The notes under the pieces: generated by a model
Seen by the model: the letters and a program-made list of their open reading frames with translations, nothing else
Databases searched by the model: none
Told to the model about the DNA's origin: nothing
Part shown: positions 1 to 5,267 of the stretch, in pieces
How positions within the stretch are numbered: position 1 is the stretch's first letter
Layout: every line of letters starts with the position of its first letter
Program-made: the position numbers and the translations under genes
Assembly (NCBI GenBank): GCA_025455985.1
Contig: JALOLM010000091.1
Coordinates: forward strand, 1 to 7,541
Direction of reading: 5' to 3'
DNA: 7,541 nucleotides
DNA from: Candidatus Nanopelagicales bacterium
Lineage (GTDB): Bacteria; Actinomycetota; Actinomycetes; S36-B12; UBA10799

Positions 1-810
1 ATCGGCTCCTGCGATGTTGAGTACCTGTCCCAGAGTGGTCGCAGGCGACACCTCCAGAACCCCCGCCGCGGCGGTCGCCCCGGAGACCGTGACGAGGCTG
101 CTGCTCATCCGGTGACCGCGCGCCGCGAGTGCGAGCCTCGCGAAGGTCTCGACGTTGCTGAGCATGACCGGTCGTCGTCGTAGTCCGCTTTTCATCCGCG
201 GGGGTTTGCCTGCGGGGATGGGTCTTGCGGCGCCGCCCTGCAAGGACGATATGACCGCAGAGGCCTCACCGGCCATGAACGTGTCCTCACCGGGGCTGAT
301 CCGGATCCGCAGGCCAGGGTCGTGACGTTCGTCGATGGCGCGAAGGACGCAGTCGATCACGGGCTGACGGTTGTGCGGGATCCGCACGATGATTTCTCGA
401 ACCGCGAGCGCACGGGCTGCGAGTACCGCGCCGTCGAGAACCAGATGTGGGACGTGGCTGAGCAGAACGGTGTCCTTGCCGCTGGCAGTCTCACCCTCTG
501 ACCCGTTGACAATCACCGGCCCTGGGGCGGAGCCGCCGACCGACCGGAGTTTGGCCGCGGTGGGAAAGCCCGCGCCACCCGCGCCGATAACGCCTGCTTG
601 TTCTGCTGAGGCGGCCAGTGCCTCCAAGTCAGTGACCGGCAGCAGGCCCCAGAATTGTTGGTGTTGGGCCAGTCCCATCGTTGAGCCAGGGGCGACCCCG
701 GCGAGCAGGAGGGTTCCCGGCTGTAGCAGGCGGTGTGGGGTTGGCGCGGCGGGCAGGCCGGCGACAGGGATACCGGGCAGGACCCCACGGCTGATTGTTT
801 GGATGGTCAT
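1..810 (-). CDS. NuoF/RnfC-like NADH:FMN oxidoreductase subunit (3'-truncated by window edge)
   Basis: The first 270 residues are visible; the reading frame is still open at base 1. The order of motifs matches the 51-kDa NuoF/SLBB fold. A glycine-rich FMN/NADH loop, GAGGAGFPTAAK, is at about 77-87. VNGSEGE (101-107) replaces the NuoF CNADEGEP segment. GEDTFMAGEASAVISSLQG is at about 174-192, a PR-KS stretch follows, and SNVETFA is at 218-224. A beta-grasp SLBB segment begins near 242 (VSGAT, later LEVSPATTL). The C-terminal 4Fe-4S cysteine motif expected in this family would lie off the window. Known relatives oxidise NAD(P)H through FMN and pass electrons to Fe-S centres in the cytoplasm. 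The ATG overlaps the stop of the heme membrane protein (ATGA), and a GGAGG at 818-822 sits 7 bases upstream, which supports this start. Inferred role: cytoplasmic electron input to that membrane protein. It could instead be annotated as RnfC-like. No other NADH dehydrogenase or Rnf subunit is present. Confidence 0.82.
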   Translation of the reverse strand, partial: MTIQTISRGVLPGIPVAGLPAAPTPHRLLQPGTLLLAGVAPGSTMGLAQHQQFWGLLPVTDLEALAASAEQAGVIGAGGAGFPTAAKLRSVGGSAPGPVIVNGSEGETASGKDTVLLSHVPHLVLDGAVLAARALAVREIIVRIPHNRQPVIDCVLRAIDERHDPGLRIRISPGEDTFMAGEASAVISSLQGGAARPIPAGKPPRMKSGLRRRPVMLSNVETFARLALAARGHRMSSSLVTVSGATAAAGVLEVSPATTLGQVLNIAGAD

Positions 811-1352
811 CGGAACGCCTCCAGCTTCTGCGGTGTTGTGATGTTCTGGACGGGGCGATTCAGTCGCCGCAGAGCCACCGACGCGGCCACTGCCCCGGCC
901 GAGGCCGCCGCCATTCCCACCATCAGGGCGGTGCCGCGGTCCGTGCCGATGGTCAGGGTGTGGACCCAGACCAGGGCCCAGGTGGGGTAGGCGAGCAGAT
1001 GGGCGCGTCGCCACAGGTCCGGCGCCTGTTGGCGCAAGGCGGAGGTGGCCGCGATGACCAGCATCAGGTCGAAAGCGATCGTGCCGACAGCGACCCACAG
1101 TGTCTGCCAGGGGGAGGCGCCCGGGACGAATACCGCCAGGGCTGGCACGTCGACCCAGGAGTCAATGACCGCGAATGCCACGTGCGCCACGACCAGCAGC
1201 GTGCCGGCCACCCCTGCAGTGAGGTGAAGGCTCACGGAGGTCAAGCGCGCGGATGGCCGGTGGATGGCCGGGCCCGCGATTCCTAGGCTGACACTCACAG
1301 TCAGCAGTGCCAAAGCGAGCAGCCCGGTGACCCGGATGATCTCCCACGTCAT
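807..1352 (-). CDS. ferric-reductase-like transmembrane protein, predicted bis-heme
   Basis: A 181-aa, very hydrophobic protein with about five membrane segments (roughly residues 5-27, 38-60, 84-104, 117-136 and 141-160). Two histidine pairs are visible: H43/H57 in one helix and H118/H131 in another. The spacings of 14 and 13 match the two heme-ligand pairs of the ferric reductase/NADPH oxidase fold, so two stacked b-type hemes are inferred. There is no FAD or NAD(P)H domain, so electrons must come from a partner, most simply the NuoF-like protein encoded next. The longer open frame extending upstream to 2390 is an out-of-frame run over apbE. The ATG at 1352 is preferred because it overlaps the apbE stop as ATGA and has an AGGAGG at 1357-1362. 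The predicted job is to carry electrons across the cytoplasmic membrane. The final electron acceptor is unknown. Confidence 0.82.
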   Translation of the reverse strand: MTWEIIRVTGLLALALLTVSVSLGIAGPAIHRPSARLTSVSLHLTAGVAGTLLVVAHVAFAVIDSWVDVPALAVFVPGASPWQTLWVAVGTIAFDLMLVIAATSALRQQAPDLWRRAHLLAYPTWALVWVHTLTIGTDRGTALMVGMAAASAGAVAASVALRRLNRPVQNITTPQKLEAFR

Positions 1353-2230
1353 GCCGCCTCCTCTGCGGGCCAGCGCCCTGTCCTGGTGACATTCCCGGGC
1401 GCTGCGAAGACTGCGTCCAGACCGTGACGGCGCATCCAGGCCGGACCGTCCCCGGCGAGGATCACGCCAGCTGTCGCAGCGGCGTTGGCATCGGCCGCGG
1501 TGGCCGCGACGACGCTGACACTGGTCCAAGATGTGCGGGCGGAACGGCCCGTCCTCGGATCGATGATGTGATGCCCGCCGGTCCAGGTGCGCTTGCCGAC
1601 GCCGCTTGTCGCCAGCGCGCCGTCCACGAGATCGATCGGCCGGGCGGCGATTCCCGGGACGTCCGGATCCGCCCAGACGGTCCAGGGTGTGGTGGCGATC
1701 ACGCGCAGGTCGCCGCCCATGTTGGCGCAGACCTCGAAGCCGCTGCGATGCAGCGCCAGGGCCAGACGGTCGGCAAGCCAGGCCTTGGCGACCGAACCGA
1801 GGTCGAGGGCAGTTCCCCGAGGGATGAGAACCTGGGCCTGCCCGCGTCCCGGCCGGATCCCGACGCCGCGCCACTTGCCCCGATGGTCCGCAGGTGTGGT
1901 GGGAGTCTCCTGACCCGCCCAGGCGTCGTAGCCCGCCGCCTTGATCGCCCGTCCGAGGGTGGGATCCACAAGGCCGCGGGTCTGTTCGGCGGCACGCAGG
2001 GATGCCGCGAGTACGGCGACGAAGTCCCATGAGACCTCGACCCATTCGCCGGGGTGCGCGTTGACCTGCGACAGTTCGGAGTCGTCGCGGAACCGGCTCG
2101 CGAGCCGGTCCAGGCGTTCCACCTCGGCGTGGAGCAGGTTCGCCAGGGCCCGCCGGGTGCGACTGTCCGGTTCGGCCCGCACAGTGAGGCTCAACGTGGT
2201 CTTCCAGGTGTGCATCTGCGCGGTGATCAT
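1349..2230 (-). CDS. apbE: FAD:protein FMN transferase (ApbE family)
   Basis: The protein is 293 aa, slightly short for ApbE but with all blocks present. SRFRDDSELSQVN is at 45-57, VDPTLG at 88-93, LDLGSVAKAWLAD at 142-154, NMGGDLRV at 170-177, ATSGVGKR at 207-214, HHIIDPRTG at 220-228, and the Mg-binding region with D247 and T253 near the C-terminus. Known members hydrolyse FAD and attach FMN through a phosphoester bond to a Ser/Thr in a [S/T]GA[S/T] motif of an electron carrier. The D247-T253 spacing is two residues longer than the DxxxT of the E. coli enzyme; I recall this variant from other actinobacterial members. The N-terminus has no signal peptide or lipobox, unlike many periplasmic ApbE lipoproteins. 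The ATG overlaps the stop of the upstream small gene (ATGA), with no Shine-Dalgarno visible, which suggests translation by coupling. No FMN-binding-domain partner is visible in the window. Confidence 0.9.
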   Translation of the reverse strand: MITAQMHTWKTTLSLTVRAEPDSRTRRALANLLHAEVERLDRLASRFRDDSELSQVNAHPGEWVEVSWDFVAVLAASLRAAEQTRGLVDPTLGRAIKAAGYDAWAGQETPTTPADHRGKWRGVGIRPGRGQAQVLIPRGTALDLGSVAKAWLADRLALALHRSGFEVCANMGGDLRVIATTPWTVWADPDVPGIAARPIDLVDGALATSGVGKRTWTGGHHIIDPRTGRSARTSWTSVSVVAATAADANAAATAGVILAGDGPAWMRRHGLDAVFAAPGNVTRTGRWPAEEAA

Positions 2231-2547
2231 GAGGATTTGGAGGTGTTGGCGGGCGTCTTGGTGGCCTTGCCGCCCTGGAAGGTCGTCGTCGGAGGCGCCG
2301 GGGTGAACTGGCTCGAAGAGTCCTCGTCGTCGCCCTCATCGTCCCAATCGTCGTCATTCTGCGGGGCTCGATAGACGGTCGTTCGCTCATCTTGTGGAGC
2401 CTGCAGGTCAGCAGCCGCGGCGGAGTCCTGGGACATCTGGATCGACTCCTGTGCGAGGTCCAACGCCAGAACTGCAGCGCCCGCGCCGGTGGCGGCGAGG
2501 AGTGCTGCGCTGGCGGTCACGGCGATGATGCGGGGTGCGTTGCTCAT
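2227..2547 (-). CDS. small membrane-anchored or secreted acidic protein, lead gene of the flavin/heme operon
   Basis: I do not recognise this 106-aa protein. Residues about 6-30 form one hydrophobic Ala-rich helix that could be a signal anchor or an uncleaved signal peptide. There is no lipobox cysteine, and the protein contains no cysteine at all. A polar Gln/Ala stretch follows. Next comes a strongly acidic cluster at about 64-75 (NDDDWDDEGDDED), and then a Ser/Thr/Pro/Lys-rich tail ending at SKSS. This looks like a membrane helix with a disordered extracytoplasmic tail. It is the first gene of a four-gene operon and overlaps apbE by ATGA, so its product is probably needed by the same system. 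There is no clear ApbE target motif ([S/T]GA[S/T]) in the tail. Possible roles are metal binding, docking of a carrier, or a structural subunit of the heme protein. The ribosome site is weak (GGAAG one base from the ATG), and the start is chosen from the hydrophobic N-terminus and a promoter candidate just upstream. Confidence 0.72.
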   Translation of the reverse strand: MSNAPRIIAVTASAALLAATGAGAAVLALDLAQESIQMSQDSAAAADLQAPQDERTTVYRAPQNDDDWDDEGDDEDSSSQFTPAPPTTTFQGGKATKTPANTSKSS

Positions 2548-2569
2548 GCTTCCACGATGCGGTGCGGGT

Positions 2570-2599
2570 CTGATAAGGGTCGATGCCCCGCGACGTCAA
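2570..2599 (-). promoter_or_regulatory. candidate promoter of the leftward flavin/heme operon
   Basis: Read on the minus strand, a TTGACG -35 (2594-2599) and a TATCAG -10 (2570-2575) are separated by 18 bases. The match is 5/6 and 4/6 to a housekeeping sigma consensus. Transcription would start near 2562, giving a leader of about 15 bases before the ATG at 2547, which fits the weak ribosome site. This is inference from sequence only. Confidence 0.4.
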
Positions 2600-2623
2600 G
2601 TCCAGGCGCGACGGTGCTTGACG
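2594..2623. repeat. inverted repeat CGTCAAG-N16-CTTGACG in the divergent control region
   Basis: Two perfect 7-bp arms (2594-2600 and 2617-2623) with a 16-bp spacer. The left arm covers the leftward -35 hexamer. The centre-to-centre distance of 23 bp is close to two helical turns, so a dimeric regulator could contact both arms. No particular regulator is implied. Confidence 0.4.
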
Positions 2624-2633
2624 CTGACTTAAC
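2617..2633. promoter_or_regulatory. OmpR/PhoB-type direct repeat (possible response-regulator box)
   Basis: On the minus strand the sequence reads GTTAAG-N5-GTCAAG, a direct repeat with an 11-bp period and 5 of 6 bases identical. It lies 17 bp upstream of the leftward -35, where an activator would bind. Tandem 11-bp repeats are typical of OmpR/PhoB-family response regulators. It shares its CTTGAC half-site with the inverted repeat, so the two readings compete. No regulator gene is in the window. Confidence 0.3.
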
Positions 2634-2701
2634 GCACCGCGATGTCGGCGTGACAGGCACTGCGCAAGCCCGTCCCCCGGCGACATGCGACCCATCTCAC
2701 G

Positions 2702-2729
2702 TTGACAATCCCGTCTTGAAACCTAAACT
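2702..2729 (+). promoter_or_regulatory. candidate promoter of the TSUP transporter gene
   Basis: A perfect TTGACA (2702-2707) is followed after 16 bases by TAAACT (2724-2729, 4/6 to TATAAT). The surrounding stretch 2700-2755 is clearly more AT-rich than the rest of the window, as expected of a promoter. The predicted start point near 2736 gives a leader of about 60 bases, and the gene has an AAGGAG at 2782-2787. Confidence 0.55.
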
Positions 2730-2745
2730 GAACATAGTAAGTTCA
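2729..2745. promoter_or_regulatory. operator-like inverted repeat TGAAC-N7-GTTCA
   Basis: Perfect 5-bp arms (2729-2733 and 2741-2745) flank a 7-bp AT-rich centre. The site begins at the last base of the candidate -10 and covers the predicted transcription start. A repressor of a transporter gene would commonly bind there. Families such as GntR or TetR use sites of this size, but I cannot name the regulator. Confidence 0.42.
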
Positions 2746-2795
2746 CTAAATCTTGATTGCCGTAGTTGTGTACGTCGCCGTAAGGAGTCACCCGC

Positions 2796-3680
2796 ATGCC
2801 GATCATCGTCGTGTTCGCCCTGGTGGGCGGAATCGCGCAGTTTGTCGACGGGACACTCGGAATGGGCTTCGGGGTCACCTCGGCGACCCTGCTCACGCTG
2901 CTGGGGTACTCAGCCGTGGCCGCCTCCGCGGGAACCCATGCCGCCAAGATGGGCACCACCCTGATCTCCGGGCTGGCGCACTGGCGTGAAGGCAACGTCG
3001 ACTGGCGGGTATTCCTGGCGTTGGCGGTTCCCGGCTCGATCGGTGCCTTCACCGGCGCGGTCATCCTCACGAACGTGAGCCTCAGTGGCGCGCGGTTGTG
3101 GATGGCCAGCATCCTGCTGATCTTGGGTATCTCCATCGTGATGCGCTTCGCGTTCGGCAGGTCGCTGATCCCGCAGATCAAAGCCCGCACCCGGCATCTG
3201 TGGCCGGTCGGCCTGTTCGGCGGGTTCGTCGACTCGACCGGCGGCGGCGGCTGGGGTCCGGTGGCGACTCCCTCCCTGATGACCCTGACCAAACACGAGC
3301 CGCGCAAGGTGGTCGGCACGGTCAACGCCGCGGAGTTCGCGGTCGCCGTGTGCGCATCCATGGGCTTCCTCGTGGGTGCCAAAGAGTCCCAGGTGCCGTG
3401 GGAAGCCGTTATCGGCCTCATCATCGGCGGAATGCTGGTCGCCCCGTTCGCGGCGCGGTTTGCCGGCAAGGTGCCCATGCACTCCCTGGGGACCCTGGTT
3501 GGCGGCATGGTGATCATCAGCAACATCGCGGTGATCTGCAACATCACCGGCGTGCCTGGCGCAGGCGGCGGAATCCTCTGCGCGATCGTTGGCATCGGCG
3601 CCCTCGTCCTGGCCTGGCGTGTCCACCGCATGGACGTCAAGGCCGGGGAGAAGGCCAAAGAGGCTGTGCCGGTCGGCTGA
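2796..3680 (+). CDS. TSUP-family transporter (sulfite exporter TauE/SafE-like)
   Basis: A 294-aa multispanning membrane protein with the two-repeat layout of the TauE/SafE (DUF81) family. The first repeat carries AQFVDGTLGMGFG at 14-26, and the second carries GGFVDSTGGGGWGP at 142-155. These glycine-rich, half-membrane motifs with an acidic residue (D18, D146) are characteristic of this family. About eight hydrophobic segments are visible, and the C-terminal tail is charged. Family members move sulfite, sulfoacetate or other organosulfur anions, usually outward; the substrate here is unknown. The ATG is supported by an AAGGAG at 2782-2787 with an 8-base spacer, and by a good upstream promoter and operator-like site. 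The gene appears monocistronic: the next gene faces it and its stop lies 15 bp away. It is divergent from the flavin/heme operon and shares its control region, but no functional link is shown. Confidence 0.88.
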   Translation: MPIIVVFALVGGIAQFVDGTLGMGFGVTSATLLTLLGYSAVAASAGTHAAKMGTTLISGLAHWREGNVDWRVFLALAVPGSIGAFTGAVILTNVSLSGARLWMASILLILGISIVMRFAFGRSLIPQIKARTRHLWPVGLFGGFVDSTGGGGWGPVATPSLMTLTKHEPRKVVGTVNAAEFAVAVCASMGFLVGAKESQVPWEAVIGLIIGGMLVAPFAARFAGKVPMHSLGTLVGGMVIISNIAVICNITGVPGAGGGILCAIVGIGALVLAWRVHRMDVKAGEKAKEAVPVG

Positions 3681-3693
3681 GGCAACCAGCCTC
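3679..3693. terminator. short hairpin between convergent genes, possible bidirectional terminator
   Basis: GAGGC-AACCA-GCCTC forms a perfect 5-bp stem with a 5-base loop. Beyond one mismatch, C-G, G-C and a G-T wobble can extend it. It occupies almost the whole 15-bp gap between two convergent stop codons. There is no U-tract on either strand, so it would be a weak intrinsic terminator at best. Confidence 0.33.
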
Positions 3694-3695
3694 CG

Positions 3696-4181
3696 CTACT
3701 GAGCGAGGGCAGCGGCCACGATCGCGTCCACGTTGCCCGGCCAGCCCGGCTCGAGGGCGAGAACCTGGTGATCGCGCACGACCACGGCATAGACCTGGGC
3801 GCGGGATGTCAGGCGCAGGCTCCGCTCCACGGGACCAATCTGTCCGTATGCGGTCACGGTGCGGGCAAGCACCGAAGGAACCCCGATGCCGGAGGCCATG
3901 CCGCCGTCGATGAATCCCCGGAAGGGCTGCCACTTGGCGCCCAGCATCGGGATCTCGTACAAGACCACGGGGACCCGATCGCCGGTGGGCCGTCCGGTCG
4001 CATCATGGGGCGGGCTGGTGGGGATGCCCCGTTTGCCGAGGGCATCGATCCAGGCGTCGATGTCGCGCTGCTGACGCTGTTGGAACGCCAGCAGCAGGAT
4101 GTTGGTGTGACCGGCCAGTCCGGAAGGTATGGCCAGGTCAGCGCCGGCCAGGCTGCGGCCGTCGATGTCGGGGAAGATCAC
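3696..4181 (-). CDS. cysteine-free thioredoxin-fold-like protein (ATP10/TlpA-like), function unknown
   Basis: From the preferred GTG at 4181 this is 161 aa. The order resembles a thioredoxin-like domain. FPDIDGRSLAGADLAIP (3-19) is like the start of AhpC/TSA or ATP10 proteins. A hydrophobic strand, NILLLAFQQRQQRDIDAW (28-45), sits where the CxxC helix normally follows. A YEIPMLG segment and an FIDGGMASGI segment come next, and there is a C-terminal strand (QVYAVVV) and helix. The protein has no cysteine, so it cannot work as a dithiol oxidoreductase. There is no signal peptide or membrane helix from this start. The frame can extend to a GTG at 4274, but those 31 residues are low-complexity Pro/Ser/Thr/Gly/Arg and would run into the divergent neighbour, so I prefer the shorter form; GTG at 4223 is a third option. 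No convincing Shine-Dalgarno is seen. The ATP10 resemblance is from memory of the pattern, not a search. Confidence 0.62.
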   Translation of the reverse strand: MIFPDIDGRSLAGADLAIPSGLAGHTNILLLAFQQRQQRDIDAWIDALGKRGIPTSPPHDATGRPTGDRVPVVLYEIPMLGAKWQPFRGFIDGGMASGIGVPSVLARTVTAYGQIGPVERSLRLTSRAQVYAVVVRDHQVLALEPGWPGNVDAIVAAALAQ

Positions 4182-4283
4182 ACATCCAGTGTCGCCGGTG
4201 CTGGAGCCGCCGCGCGTCGACACGCTCGGTGACCACGGGCGGTGGACCGGCGACGTGGGTCCGGTCGCGGGCACAGTGGATGG
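4182..4283. promoter_or_regulatory. divergent intergenic gap with inverted repeat GACCGG-N10-CCGGTC
   Basis: With the preferred starts this is a gap of about 100 bp that should hold both promoters. No convincing -35/-10 pair is visible on either strand. The only clear structure is a 6-bp-arm inverted repeat at 4245-4266, which could be an operator but is not unexpected in DNA this GC-rich. An 8-base direct repeat, GGTGGACC, recurs at 4241-4248 and 4283-4290 and gives both candidate GTG starts of the rightward gene the same context. Confidence 0.3.
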
Positions 4284-5267
4284 GTGGACCCGTGGTACCG
4301 CCGACTGCCGCCGAACATCTTCTCGATTGCGTTCGGACTCTCAGGGCTGGCGGCGATGTGGCGCGCGATGGATGCCACGGTGCCAGGGGTGCGGCCGGTC
4401 GTCCTGGCCCTCACGATCGTGGCGACAGGTGTCTGGGTGGTCTGCCTGGGCGGGTACATCGTCAAGTGCTCACGGCCGGGGGCCTTGAAGGCCGACGTCG
4501 ATCACCCGGTGCAGGGTCCGTTCATCTCCGTCATCTTCATCGCGGCGATGATGCTGGCGATGTTGTGGTTCTGGCTGGGGGTGCACTCCGCGCGCTACCT
4601 GGCGCTCGCCGCAGCGATCTGCGCGCTGGTCTTCGGCGGCTGGATCACCGGGCATTGGATCGCGGGTCAGTTCGACGTCGACTTGATGAACCCCGGCTAC
4701 TTCCTGCCCACGGTGGCGGGGGGTTTGGTGGCGGCCACCGCACTGCAGGTCGTGGGCTACCGCGACCTGGCGCTGATGGCCTTCGGTATCGGTGTGGTCA
4801 CGTGGGTGGTGCTGGGGTCGGTGCTGCTGCAGCGGCTGTTCGTCGGGCCTGCGCTGCCGACCAGTCTGGTTCCCCTGCTGGCCATCGAGCTGGCCCCGCC
4901 GGCTGTGGCGGGGAATGCCTGGGTCGCTCTGAACCCGGTCCCCGACCCTGTTCAGTGGGGCCTGCTGGCCTACACGCTGCTGATGGTCATCGTGCAGGTG
5001 CGATTGATTCCTGAGTACCGCAAGGTGCCCTTCGGTCCGGCGTTCTGGTCGTTCGCCTTCTCGTATGCCGCCGCTGCGACGTACGCCATGCACTGGCTGC
5101 GCATCGACCCGATTCCCGGCGGGCGGGCCTGCGCCTGGGTACTGGCCCTGACGCTGTCCGGATTTGTCGGGTGGATCGCAGCCCGCACGGTCGCGATGAT
5201 GCGGCAGGGACGCTACCTGCCGCGTGAGGTGGCTCAATCAGTCAGTGGGGGAGGCGGCAGCCGGTAG
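4284..5267 (+). CDS. TDT-family membrane protein (TehA/SLAC1-like anion channel or transporter)
   Basis: 327 aa from the GTG at 4284, the usual size for this family. It opens with a short cytoplasmic VDPWYRRLPPNIFSIAFGLSGLA segment; the P-x-x-F-x-x-x-x-G-x-x-G-L pattern is typical of the first helix of tellurite-resistance/dicarboxylate transporter proteins. About ten hydrophobic helices follow. LPLL-type and ELAPPAVAGNAWVALNP residues in the middle match the conserved Pro-Pro-Ala region between helices in TehA relatives. Known relatives pass malate, sulfite, chloride or nitrate, or give tellurite resistance; the substrate here cannot be told. The frame is open to a GTG at 4242, but the 14 extra residues are Arg/Gly-rich and overlap the divergent control region. 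Neither start has a good Shine-Dalgarno. The 3' end overlaps the convergent CoA-transferase by 34 bp. Confidence 0.82.
   Translation: MDPWYRRLPPNIFSIAFGLSGLAAMWRAMDATVPGVRPVVLALTIVATGVWVVCLGGYIVKCSRPGALKADVDHPVQGPFISVIFIAAMMLAMLWFWLGVHSARYLALAAAICALVFGGWITGHWIAGQFDVDLMNPGYFLPTVAGGLVAATALQVVGYRDLALMAFGIGVVTWVVLGSVLLQRLFVGPALPTSLVPLLAIELAPPAVAGNAWVALNPVPDPVQWGLLAYTLLMVIVQVRLIPEYRKVPFGPAFWSFAFSYAAAATYAMHWLRIDPIPGGRACAWVLALTLSGFVGWIAARTVAMMRQGRYLPREVAQSVSGGGGSR

Noticed and set aside
73..84. SGAT in the NuoF-like protein, identical to the core of an ApbE flavinylation motif
   Set aside because: It falls in the conserved opening of the SLBB domain (VSG...G-x-x-E-V), a normal feature of NuoF-like proteins. 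The FMN-binding domain around a true ApbE target is not present.
1353..2390. 527-residue minus-strand open frame joining the heme protein to an Arg/Pro-rich N-terminal half
   Set aside because: The upstream part overlaps apbE in another frame and has the arginine- and proline-rich composition of a shadow frame in high-GC DNA. The ATG at 1352 with its strong ribosome site explains the real gene.
2723..3790. 355-residue minus-strand open frame opposite the TSUP gene
   Set aside because: It is the antisense of a gene with clear family motifs and membrane helices. Its own composition is low-complexity and matches no family I recognise.
4470..5237. 255-residue minus-strand open frame opposite the TDT gene
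   Set aside because: It is rich in Arg, Gln, His and Gly with no hydrophobic core, typical of antisense translation of a GC-rich membrane protein gene.
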